This document shows positions 35,572 through 43,497 of a DNA stretch of 64,000 nucleotides, piece after piece; position 1 is the first letter of the stretch; each line of letters begins with the position of its first letter. The notes beneath the pieces were generated by a model that had not been told where the DNA came from, ran no database searches, and worked only from the letters and a program-made list of their open reading frames with translations. Both the position numbers and the translations under genes were made by a program. Location: the NCBI GenBank assembly GCA_938083085.1, contig CALLKX010000018.1, positions 62,001-126,000 on the forward strand. Reading direction: 5' to 3'. This DNA comes from an uncultured bacterium (GTDB lineage Bacteria; Planctomycetota; UBA1135; GCA-002686595).

Positions 35572-37373
35572 TGAGAGCGACTCTCCTGGCTCCGGCAGTG
35601 GCCGGCATCGCCGCCGCCTTCCTCGGGGCGTGCAGCTCCGCCTCGGGACCGCCGCTCCCCGAGAAGTTCGAGCAGCGCTCACCCGTCGCCGGGGCCCATG
35701 ACGGGCCGCCCGTGGATCAGGGGCAGACGGGCAGCGCCCGGTTTGTCCACCCGCTCCTGGATGCCTACGACGCTGAGGCCGCCATGGGCGTGGCGGTGTT
35801 CATCGACGGCTTCTACCGCGCACCCGCAAGCAGGGGCTACGAGGAGTCGATCGAGCGTGTCCTCGCCGCTCTCTACGGCGCCGGCTTTGGCGCGACAGAT
35901 GGCTTCAAGCTGTCTGTCCCAAGGCGCCCGATGGAGGCCATGGCTTGGACCCCTGTGTCGGCGAGGCTGACCGCCGTCGCCAGTGGACAGGCCGTCGACG
36001 AGGCCGCGAAGCGCGGTGTAAAGCCCCGCGCCGGGAGTGGTCGCGAGATCGAGCTGATGCGCTTCGATACGGAGCGCGATGTCCACCGGGCGATGCTCCC
36101 GCTTGGAGCCCCAAGCTGCAGCCTCGAGGGGCCCCTGGGGCTCGGCCTCGATGAGGTCGAGCCGGGCCGGGTGCTGTTGACTGACCGCCCGCTGAAGGTG
36201 GTCGAGCAGGCTGCCGTAGAGGCCGGCGCGATCGCGATCATCTCGGACTACGTCTTTCCGTACTGCGTCGATCCGACGGGTAGCAAGCGCGACTTCGACG
36301 CGGTCTTCTGCGATGAGGTCCGGCCGGGCTCGACGATCCCGAGCTTCCAGGTCTCGGAGCGGATCGGGGCCACGCTCCGGACGGCTGCGCAGGTCGGGAC
36401 TCGCGTCAAGCTCGAGGCGGAGGTGCGGCGAGAAGAGCGCCTGCTGCGAACGGTCCTCGCCACCATCGAGGGCGCCGAGCGCCCGGAAGAGGTCGTCTTC
36501 GTCCTGGGGCACGTGGATGGCGCAGGCGCCAATGACAACGCCGCAGGGGCGGCGGGCGTGGTCGAACTGGCGGTGTCGATGAAGCGCCTGATCGAGGCTG
36601 GCACCCTGGACCCGCCCCGGCGATCGGTCTGCTTTGTCTTTGGTACCGAGACCGGCGCGGGCGCGACGGCGGTGGAGGAGAGCGGCGGAGTGCCGGTCGC
36701 CGCTATCGTCGCGGACATGATCGCAGCCGATGCGGGGGAGACCGGCGCGATCTGCCTCCTGGAGCGTGGGTGGGATCCCGCGAGCGTGTTCCCCTTGCTG
36801 CCCGACGAGCACACGCCCTGGGCCTCAGTGGTGCCGGTCCCGGGGGGCCCGATGGTGCCCCATGGACTGTCGATCATCTGCCGCGAGGCGCTGATCGACG
36901 TGAGCTACGCCGAGCTGGCGCGCGGCGGGCAGGCCTGGGAGACCGGGGAGCACCCCTGGGAGGGTGGGGGAGACCAGCAGAGCTTCCTCGTCGAAGGGGT
37001 CGCGTCTTCGCTCTTCTGGCACTTCACGGACTTCACCTTCCATACGAGCCTGGACCGGATGGACATGGTGGATCCTGAAGAACTCAGGCGCACCGCTGTC
37101 GCTGTCGGAGCCGCGGCCTTGGCGGTGGCGGACGCCCGACCCATGGATCTGGAGCGACACCTGGACACGCTCAACCTCGAACGTCGCGTTCGTCTGGACG
37201 CCGTGGTTCGGGAGGAGGCGGGACCCGAGGCGGAGGAGCTCTGGAAGGCGTGGTTCAAGGGAGCTCGCTTCTGGCTCAAGGCGCTCACAGCTGGTGAGGC
37301 GCTGCCCGAGGCCGAACCGCTCAGATTCTCGGTCGCGCCAGAGGCTGCTGGCGCAGACGACTCCGGGGAGTAA
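35571..37373 (+). CDS. M28-like peptidase lipoprotein, probably catalytically altered
   Basis: The 600-residue protein has a lipoprotein signal peptide (AAAFLGACSS, Cys about residue 21). A PA-like insert (residues about 200-245, VEAGAIAIISDYVFPY) precedes the M28 zinc-peptidase core. Its ligand motifs are GHVDGAGANDNAAGAAG (His and bridging Asp, about residue 314), VADMIAAD and FHTSLDRMDMVDP (final His). In active M28 enzymes the sequence FxxEExG supplies the catalytic base and a zinc ligand. Here it reads FGTETG, keeping the ligand Glu but replacing the catalytic Glu with Thr. It may be a zinc-binding, non-hydrolytic relative. It is translationally coupled to mtnP. Confidence 0.75.
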   Translation: MRATLLAPAVAGIAAAFLGACSSASGPPLPEKFEQRSPVAGAHDGPPVDQGQTGSARFVHPLLDAYDAEAAMGVAVFIDGFYRAPASRGYEESIERVLAALYGAGFGATDGFKLSVPRRPMEAMAWTPVSARLTAVASGQAVDEAAKRGVKPRAGSGREIELMRFDTERDVHRAMLPLGAPSCSLEGPLGLGLDEVEPGRVLLTDRPLKVVEQAAVEAGAIAIISDYVFPYCVDPTGSKRDFDAVFCDEVRPGSTIPSFQVSERIGATLRTAAQVGTRVKLEAEVRREERLLRTVLATIEGAERPEEVVFVLGHVDGAGANDNAAGAAGVVELAVSMKRLIEAGTLDPPRRSVCFVFGTETGAGATAVEESGGVPVAAIVADMIAADAGETGAICLLERGWDPASVFPLLPDEHTPWASVVPVPGGPMVPHGLSIICREALIDVSYAELARGGQAWETGEHPWEGGGDQQSFLVEGVASSLFWHFTDFTFHTSLDRMDMVDPEELRRTAVAVGAAALAVADARPMDLERHLDTLNLERRVRLDAVVREEAGPEAEELWKAWFKGARFWLKALTAGEALPEAEPLRFSVAPEAAGADDSGE

Positions 37374-37562
37374 CCACCGGGGCGGGCGCTCTCTCGAAGG
37401 GGGCTCGCCTGCGCTAGAGACTGTGCTCCCACGGTCTCCCGCAGGCCGCCGGAGGCCACTACCGTTCGGCGGGGGCCCCACGCGGATGGGGGCCATGCGG
37501 ATGAAGCCTGGGCGGACGTGACGTGGCGTGGCGCCCCCTCGCCCCTCGCAGAGGCTCCGCGG

Positions 37563-37618
37563 CTACGGGGCCGGGCCTACGGGGCCGGACCTACGAGGAC
37601 GGGCCTACGAGGACGGGC
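37563..37618. repeat. 14-bp tandem repeat, four copies plus partial
   Basis: Four units of 14 bp follow one another: CTACGGGGCCGGGC, CTACGGGGCCGGAC and two copies of CTACGAGGACGGGC. A decayed fifth unit begins at 37619 and ends just before the stop codon of the EF-hand gene. The run sits between the ends of two convergent genes. Confidence 0.9.
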
Positions 37619-37633
37619 CTACGGGTAAGCGGG

Positions 37634-38701
37634 CTACCGGTTGATCGCGCCCGCGTCCGTTGCCTCGGGCGGCGACATGGAGGCGACGAACTCGGCCTCG
37701 CTCATCCTTCCGTCCCCATCGAGGTCGAGCGTCGCGAGCACGCTGGAGAGACGAACCGGTGCGAAGGCCGTGCCCTCCAGCCGTTCAAGATCTCGGAGGC
37801 TGACGAACCCATCGCGGTCGACGTCAAGTCGGTGGAACGGCGGGACCGGGCCCTTGATCCTGGGGGGGACGTTCTCGCCTCTCTCGATCGGACGCCCGAA
37901 CATGTCGACGACGGACCGCCCGGTCGGCATGGTGTCGGCCGGGCGCACTTGTCTCTGACGGGGGGCGAGCAGCGGAACGATGCGATCAAGCTCGTCGAGC
38001 TCGAGCACCCCCGACCCGTCGGAATCATGACGGTCCATGGTCTTCGCGGAGCTAAGCCGGTCGGGCGAACTCCCCTGGTAGTCGATCAGGAGCCGCTCGA
38101 GTTCGACCGGGCTGAGCGCTCCGTCCAGGTCGATGTCGTAGGCGGTCCGGAGTTGCTCCGCGTCACGGGCCGGTGGCTTGACCAGCCCCGCAGGGACGTT
38201 CGGCTCGCCGATGATCCTCCCGGCGGTGGCCTCGATGTTCACGAACTCGCTGAACTCAGCGAGGGTCAGGCGACCGTCGTTATCCGTATCGAAGACCCGA
38301 TAGCGGGCGGCGTCGAAGCGCATGGTCGCCTTGGCCTCGGAGAAGGAGATCCACCCGGATCCACTCGCATCGGCCATGGAGAAGTACTTGCGCTGCGTCT
38401 GCGGCGGGAGGGCGCCGATGGCCCTCTGGACGACGCCGTCGTCCGCGGGCACGTCATTCGAGGTCTGGTTGCCGCTGGCTTCGCGCCCCGTACTGCCGCG
38501 TTCAGCGGCACCGCGCTGGGTAGCACCGCGCTGGGTGGAACCACGCTGGGCGGCACCACGCTGAGAGAGACTGGGCTCGGTGACCCTGCTCGCTTCTCCA
38601 CCGCCCCGGGGCCCTCCACCTTCAGCGGTCAGGGCGGCTCCAGCCGAGGCCGCGGCGAACCCGGAGACGGCGAGGGACAGGATCAGCGTGGAGAGCTTCA
38701 T
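37634..38701 (-). CDS. Secreted six-EF-hand protein
   Basis: The 355-residue protein has a signal peptide (residues 1-23, LILSLAVSGFAAASAGA). A low-complexity stretch follows, with five-residue units of the type QRGxT/QRGAA, coded by a 15-bp repeat at about 38505-38570. Six EF-hand loops can be counted: DASGSGWISFSE, DTDNDGRLTLAE, DIDLDGALSPVE, DSDGSGVLELDE, DVDRDGFVSLRD and DLDGDGRMSEAE. Most have the Asp/Asn at positions 1, 3 and 5 and the acidic residue at 12. The last two lie close to the C-terminus. It should bind Ca2+ outside the cell. The function beyond that is unknown. Confidence 0.88.
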   Translation of the reverse strand: MKLSTLILSLAVSGFAAASAGAALTAEGGGPRGGGEASRVTEPSLSQRGAAQRGSTQRGATQRGAAERGSTGREASGNQTSNDVPADDGVVQRAIGALPPQTQRKYFSMADASGSGWISFSEAKATMRFDAARYRVFDTDNDGRLTLAEFSEFVNIEATAGRIIGEPNVPAGLVKPPARDAEQLRTAYDIDLDGALSPVELERLLIDYQGSSPDRLSSAKTMDRHDSDGSGVLELDELDRIVPLLAPRQRQVRPADTMPTGRSVVDMFGRPIERGENVPPRIKGPVPPFHRLDVDRDGFVSLRDLERLEGTAFAPVRLSSVLATLDLDGDGRMSEAEFVASMSPPEATDAGAINR

Positions 38702-39029
38702 GTGGGAAGTATCGGACGTTGGCGTGCTTCGTTGGATGGCACCGAGGGGAAATCCCCTGGCGGAACCCCGATCTGGGCGCGGAGGCGACTCCGGGCCATG
38801 GGGGGGCCCATGGGGGGGCCATGGGGGCCCATCCGCGGGGTGGGAGACCGGATCCGAACGAGCTGAGCGATCCCATGGAGGGGACTCATGGAGGGGACCC
38901 ATGGAGGGGACCCCGTCAGACGCGAAGGAGCCGCAGGACCAGGAACCAAGCCCAGGACGGTGGCTCAGCCCCCTCGGTCAGAGCGGCCGAGGGCGGGCCG
39001 GAGCAGGCCCACGCTCGGCCCTGGTCGAC
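38702..39029. other. Gene-free spacer with two repeat tracts
   Basis: The 328 bases between the symporter stop and the EF-hand start are non-coding. At 38790-38830 several copies of CATGGGGGGGCC-type sequence occur. At 38874-38912 lies a 13-bp tandem repeat (separate entry). A weak inverted repeat GGCCGAG (38985-38991) with CTCGGCC (39014-39020) might form the symporter terminator. The EF-hand gene promoter must be near 38720-38800. Confidence 0.5.
38874..38912. repeat. 13-bp tandem repeat, three copies
   Basis: Three contiguous copies of CATGGAGGGGACY occur: the first ends in T and the next two end in C. They precede the EF-hand gene on its upstream side and form a short G-rich tract on the plus strand. 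Related ATGGGGGGGCCC units occur just to the left. Confidence 0.85.
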
Positions 39030-40718
39030 TCACATCTGGCCCGAGCGCTTGAGCTCCATGTACTCGTCGAGCTTCACCTTCACCTTCCCGCTCAGAAGGA
39101 AGACGCCGAGCACGTTGGGGATGGCCATGCCGAGGATCATCAGGTCGCCGAAGTCGAGGACGGCGGTCGCCGTGATGACCGACCCGAGGAAGCTGAAGGA
39201 GAGGAACAGCACCTTGTAGACGATGCTGTAGCCGTCCCCGAAGAGCCATGAGAAGCACCGCTCGCCGTAGTACGACCACGAGATCATCGTGGAGAAGGCG
39301 AAGAGGACGACCGCGACGGCGAGCACGTACTTGAACCAGGGGATGACCGTGGCGAAGGCCATCGAGGTCAGCCCGGCGCCGTTGCCGCCAACGATGTACT
39401 CGTTGAAGACCGTCTCCGTCCCAGTGGCGGGGTCCACCGCGACGTACGCGCCGGTGATCACGATGACGAGCGCGGTCATCGTGCAGACGATGACCGTGTC
39501 GATCAGGGGCTCGAGCAGCGCGACGATGCCCTCACGGACGGCGTAGTGGGACTTGGCCGCGGAGTGCGCGATGGCCGCCGAGCCGACGCCCGCCTCGTTG
39601 GAGAAGGCGGCGCGCTTGAAGCCGACGATCAGGACGCCGACGATCCCGCCGAACCCTGCCTGGGGGTTGAACGCGCCCTCGATGATCGTCCCGAAGGCGC
39701 CGACCACCTGGTCGGCGTTGGAGAGGATCACGAACAGGCAGGCGGCGACGTAGAGGCCGCACATGGCGGGAACGATCTTCGAGGCCACGTCTGCGATCCG
39801 CCGCAGGCCGCCGAGGATGACGCCGCCCGCTGCGAGGGTCATGACCACGCCATAGGCCCAGCCGTTGTCCTTCAGGAAGGGGATCACCTCGGCGAGGGCG
39901 TCCTTGGACTGGTTGACCTGGAAGCTGTTGCCCCCGGCGAGAGAGCCGCCGATGCACAGGATCGCGAACATCACCGCCAGGATCTTGCCGAGGGTGGCCA
40001 GGAACGGGCCGCGGTCGCGGAGCCCGTCCGAGAGGTAGTACATGGCGCCGCCCATGACGCTGCCGTCCGAGCGCTCGTGGCGGTACATCTGACCGAGGGA
40101 GCACTCGGTGAACTTGGAGGCCATGCCCAGGATGCCCGCGAGGATCATCCAGAAGGTGGCGCCGGGTCCGCCGATCGAGATGGCGATGGCGACCCCGGCG
40201 ATGTTGCCGAGCCCGACCGTCGCCGAGAGGGCGGCGGTGAGGGCCTCGAAGTGGGAGACCTCACCCTCGTCGTCGGGGTCGTCGTACTTCCCGCGGGTGA
40301 CCTGGATGGCGTGCCAGACGAGCTTGAACTGGACGAAGCCCATGCGGACCGTGAAGAAGATCGCCCCCAGGACGAGCCACAGCACCGCGAAGGGGATGGT
40401 CAGCGTGGTGACCTCGCTCCCGATGAAGGGCAGGGTGGTGGTGACGGGCTTCCCATCTGCGTCCGTGTTCGCCGTGCCCGGTACAGGAATCGGGAAGAAG
40501 AAGACGCTCCCGACCGCCGAGTTCACCTTCTTCATGCGGCGGTCGATCGAGGTCTGCCAGTCGTGCGCCTCGTCCGTCGGCAGGTTCTCCGGCGGAGCTT
40601 CCATCGCCGGCCCGCTCTGCAGCGCGCCCCCGGGGGCGGCATCCTGAGCGGTCGCAGGGGAGAAGAGCAGCCCTGCAGCAGCGAGGGCAACGAGGGTCAG
40701 GCGGAGGAGATGACGCAT
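39030..40718 (-). CDS. Sodium/alanine symporter (AGCS family)
   Basis: The 562-residue protein imports alanine or glycine with Na+. The AGCS signature is present: ALSATVGLGNIAGVAIAISIGGPGATFWMILAGILGMASKFTECSLGQMYR, where GxGNIxG and GPGAxFWM are diagnostic, and FSNEAGVGSAAIAHSAAKS near residue 375. About ten TM helices follow an unusual N-terminus: a cleavable signal peptide (LTLVALAAAGLLFSPATAQ) and a 60-residue exported segment before the first transport helix. The ATG at 40718 is preceded by AGGAA at good spacing. The gene is divergent from nothing and has its own promoter in 40719-40838. Confidence 0.9.
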   Translation of the reverse strand: MRHLLRLTLVALAAAGLLFSPATAQDAAPGGALQSGPAMEAPPENLPTDEAHDWQTSIDRRMKKVNSAVGSVFFFPIPVPGTANTDADGKPVTTTLPFIGSEVTTLTIPFAVLWLVLGAIFFTVRMGFVQFKLVWHAIQVTRGKYDDPDDEGEVSHFEALTAALSATVGLGNIAGVAIAISIGGPGATFWMILAGILGMASKFTECSLGQMYRHERSDGSVMGGAMYYLSDGLRDRGPFLATLGKILAVMFAILCIGGSLAGGNSFQVNQSKDALAEVIPFLKDNGWAYGVVMTLAAGGVILGGLRRIADVASKIVPAMCGLYVAACLFVILSNADQVVGAFGTIIEGAFNPQAGFGGIVGVLIVGFKRAAFSNEAGVGSAAIAHSAAKSHYAVREGIVALLEPLIDTVIVCTMTALVIVITGAYVAVDPATGTETVFNEYIVGGNGAGLTSMAFATVIPWFKYVLAVAVVLFAFSTMISWSYYGERCFSWLFGDGYSIVYKVLFLSFSFLGSVITATAVLDFGDLMILGMAIPNVLGVFLLSGKVKVKLDEYMELKRSGQM

Positions 40719-40838
40719 GAACTTCCTGGGGGGGATGCGGGACGAACGGCCTCGGGCAGCGTGCGGGCCGTGACCGAGTGGAGGGGAGTTTGCCACATGG
40801 GCGGGTTGGAGCCGGACTATTCGTCGCGCCTTCGATGC

Positions 40839-41612
40839 TCAGGGCCGGGGGCGAGCCGGCTGCAGGCCGCCGGAGAGGCGCCCGCTGATCAGGAAGGTCC
40901 CCTCGATCCGCCAGCCGGCCCGCGGGGCCGGCAGCCCATCACGCTCCAGCTGCCAGCGGGATAGGAAGAGGACCAGAGGCCGCTCTGGCGCGGCGCAGAC
41001 CACCATCTCCACGGCCTCACCGGTCACCTCGTTCCTGATCCGCCGGACCACCTGGACGCGCAGGGATACGTCGCAGCATCCTCCCGGGGACCCGGCGCCT
41101 CCGATCGGGTGAATGCTGGCGCCAGTTGCGTCCTCGAGATCGGACGGCGCAGGGCCGGGCTCCGGCGGGAGGATCCGGTCGACCGAGAGCGCGAAGCCGG
41201 CCACGGAGACGGCCCGGACCTTCCCTGCCTGCACCCGCCGGCCAAGGCGCTTGGCGTCGGAGATCCACGCCGAGAGCCGATACGCGCCCGGACCCGTCTC
41301 CTCCGACCAGGGGGGGGGCGGAGCCGCCCACCCGGTCAGTAGCGCGTCGTGGGGGGAATCGGGGGGCCGGACCACGGTCTCGACCGCCAGCCTGAGGCGA
41401 TGGGGGACATCGTAGAACGGGGCCAGGGTCCAGTACCCGTGCATGGGGTCCCGGTCCGCACGGACCTGGAGCCCGCCCCCGAGCCGGAGCATCCGATGGT
41501 CCTCGGCGTGTCCCCGCCAAGGTGTCGGCTCACCACGGGCGAGGGCGAGAGCGACGATCTCGTCCTGGGTGACAGATGGGGGGAAACCGATGCATTCGAG
41601 GAGGAAGTCCAT
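40839..41612 (-). CDS. Hypothetical protein, 257 aa
   Basis: I cannot place this protein in a known family. It starts with MDFLLECIGF at ATG 41612, a little before which the frame also contains Arg-rich sequence that I omit. Strand-rich segments with many Trp and Arg residues occur: MLRLGGGLQVRADRD, MHGYWTLAPFYDVPHRLRLAVE and GAYRLSAWISDAKRLGRRVQAG. The end LSRWQLERDGLPAPRAGWRIEGTFLISGRL is also strand-like. It has no signal peptide or TM helix, so it seems cytoplasmic. It is divergent from the lipoprotein gene at 41667, with 54 nt between starts. Confidence 0.65.
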   Translation of the reverse strand: MDFLLECIGFPPSVTQDEIVALALARGEPTPWRGHAEDHRMLRLGGGLQVRADRDPMHGYWTLAPFYDVPHRLRLAVETVVRPPDSPHDALLTGWAAPPPPWSEETGPGAYRLSAWISDAKRLGRRVQAGKVRAVSVAGFALSVDRILPPEPGPAPSDLEDATGASIHPIGGAGSPGGCCDVSLRVQVVRRIRNEVTGEAVEMVVCAAPERPLVLFLSRWQLERDGLPAPRAGWRIEGTFLISGRLSGGLQPARPRP

Positions 41613-41666
41613 GGGGCGAACGACGCTACGATCTGGCACCCGTGGCTCAGGCCCCGGGCCAATCCG

Positions 41667-42866
41667 ATGGAGCAGAACCAAGGCCAACACAAAGCCTCGC
41701 TTGCGAGGATTCTAGCGGCGGGTGTCCTCTTGGGCGGCCTGTCCCTTCCAGGCCTGACCCTGGTCGGCTGCGCGGGGTCTTCCGCGGCGGGGACGGAGCT
41801 CTCGCCCGCAGGAACCCGCGGCCGCAACGTCCAGGTGGTGGAGGCGACCTACTCCCTCGGGGTAGACCGTGCCCAGGCCGTGACCGGGTCCATCGCAGTG
41901 GCGGTCGTCGATCCGGCGGGCCTCTCTCGCGAGCTGCGCCAGCTCTCGGCGCGTGAACTGGTGCTCGTCGAGGGCGAGCCCTGGGTCCCCAGAGTTCTGG
42001 ACCCAACCAGCCAGGCTCGCATCGTCGCTGAAGTGGAGACGGCGGACCGGGTGTTCACGTGGCAGGCTCCGCGGGCCTTCCCGCTCGGGGCCATCGATCC
42101 ACGGGACGTGGCCATGGGGCTGGTCGCGGATGAGGGGGTGGGGGCCGCGGCGAGGGCGTCCTTCATCGCATTCGCGGAGCAGCTCCTGCTCCGCCGAGAC
42201 CCCCTGGGTGGCGAGCCGCTGGCAGGGGCCTGCGCGCGCGCCTGGTTCGGTCTGCTCGTGACGCCGCGGGCGGATGAGGAGCATCCGCTGGTCCCCACGC
42301 TCGCGGACCTCCTCTTCGAGCTGTTTCGTGAACAAGACGCCGAAGGCGCCTCTGAGCTCGAGGCCGCTGGGTGGTATCGACCCTCACCCGACGCCGCCTG
42401 GGGCGTGCCCCGCTGGCTGCGCCTCCGGGAGGTGCTCGGGGTGCTCGACTTCACGGCGGGCCTCCGCGCCGTGGTGGACGCTGGGGTCTCGGGCGCGCCC
42501 CAGGGACTCGACGAGGTCGCCACCGCGTTCGGAGGCGACGGGGAGGGCTTCATCCGGAGCTGGCTGAAGGGACCTGCGGGCCCTCTGGTGGAGACCTCGT
42601 GGCGAGTGGATTCCGATCGAGGCCGTCTGCTCCTCCGCGTCGACCAGCTGCAGCGCGTGGTCCCCGGCGGGGCACCGGCGTACACCTTCGCGCTCCCGGT
42701 GACCATCGAGCTCGAGGACGGCGGGCAGCTGCAGCGGACCCTCGAGGTGACCCGGCGCAAGGAGCTGTTTCAGGTGCCTGTCGAGGGCCTGACCGGCGAG
42801 GTGATCTTCGACCCGGAGCAGACGCTCCAGGGCTTCGTGAAGATGCGCGCGGCCAGGGACGCCTGA
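41667..42866 (+). CDS. Lipoprotein with M1-aminopeptidase-like C-terminal domain
   Basis: The 399-residue protein begins with a lipoprotein signal peptide ending in LTLVGC (Cys35). There is no HExxH zinc site. The last 130 residues resemble the end of M1 peptidases: FIRSWLKGPAGPLVETSWRV, then RGRLLLRVDQLQ, YTFALPVTIEL and DPEQTLQGFVKM. This is the order of the non-catalytic beta domain that follows the catalytic helix bundle (WLxxxGxPxxxV, LxLxQxQ, FxxPVxIxL, NPxxxxLxK). The middle part (DFTAGLRAVVDAGVSGAPQGLDEVATAFGGDGEGF) matches its helix. It is probably a remnant or recruited binding domain. The next gene starts 5 nt later. Confidence 0.75.
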   Translation: MEQNQGQHKASLARILAAGVLLGGLSLPGLTLVGCAGSSAAGTELSPAGTRGRNVQVVEATYSLGVDRAQAVTGSIAVAVVDPAGLSRELRQLSARELVLVEGEPWVPRVLDPTSQARIVAEVETADRVFTWQAPRAFPLGAIDPRDVAMGLVADEGVGAAARASFIAFAEQLLLRRDPLGGEPLAGACARAWFGLLVTPRADEEHPLVPTLADLLFELFREQDAEGASELEAAGWYRPSPDAAWGVPRWLRLREVLGVLDFTAGLRAVVDAGVSGAPQGLDEVATAFGGDGEGFIRSWLKGPAGPLVETSWRVDSDRGRLLLRVDQLQRVVPGGAPAYTFALPVTIELEDGGQLQRTLEVTRRKELFQVPVEGLTGEVIFDPEQTLQGFVKMRAARDA

Positions 42867-42870
42867 TCCC

Positions 42871-43377
42871 TTGGAGCGGGGTGGGGGCAGGCCGATTCCG
42901 AGTGAGCAGCTGGGGGCCTATCGCTCGCTGCTGAAGGACCTCCGTCGAACGCTCTTGAGCGAGATCGGCGCCCGGGCGGTCTACGACCACATCGCCCGGC
43001 GCGCCCGCGACCCCGAGCTCGCCGGCCTCGCGGTGGAGCTGAACGAGGAGGGAGTGGACCTGGTGGCGACCGTTCAGGAACTCATGCGTGGGATGGGCGG
43101 TCGCCCGCGTCGGACCAGCCTTCGTCGCCGCGCGCTGGCTCGTCTCCTGGTCCAGAGCACGTGGCTGACAGGAGCGCGCCCGGCGCTGCGACTGATCCGG
43201 AGCGCTGAGGAGACGGTCGGCCGGTGGTACGGGGACTACGCGCAGTTCCTCGTCCGGCTCGGCGACCATGAACGCGCGGCCGCCTTCGAGGAGCTGAGGC
43301 TGGTGAAGCAGCGTCGGGCGATGATCCTGGGGGCCTGGGTGGACAACCTCGCTCGCCGAGGGGACCGTAGGCTGTGA
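42871..43377 (+). CDS. Ferritin-like/four-helix-bundle protein
   Basis: This 168-residue protein starts with a TTG, the only plausible initiator, 5 nt after the lipoprotein stop. It is all-helical. Helix 1 contains RTLLSEIGARAVYDHIARRARDPELAGLAVELNEEGVDLVATVQELM, helix 2 the LIRSAEETVGRWYGDYAQFL region and helix 3 ERAAAFEELRLVKQRRAMILGAWVDNLA. The E(x)nELNEEG and EEL/EET pattern recalls ferritin-like proteins with carboxylate-bridged metals, such as DUF892/COQ7-type, but the exact set of E-x-x-H ligands is not complete. It lies before the selenoprotein gene, which supports a redox or metal-handling role. Confidence 0.6.
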   Translation: MERGGGRPIPSEQLGAYRSLLKDLRRTLLSEIGARAVYDHIARRARDPELAGLAVELNEEGVDLVATVQELMRGMGGRPRRTSLRRRALARLLVQSTWLTGARPALRLIRSAEETVGRWYGDYAQFLVRLGDHERAAAFEELRLVKQRRAMILGAWVDNLARRGDRRL

Positions 43378-43497
43378 GGGCGGCGCGCACGGCGCGTGGA
43401 GCCCTGGTGGAACTCCGATGGAGGGCTGCCGTCTCGCCCGGCCCCCTCGTCCCCTGACGGCCCCAACGACAGCCGTCGGCCCCACGCCAATCACAAG

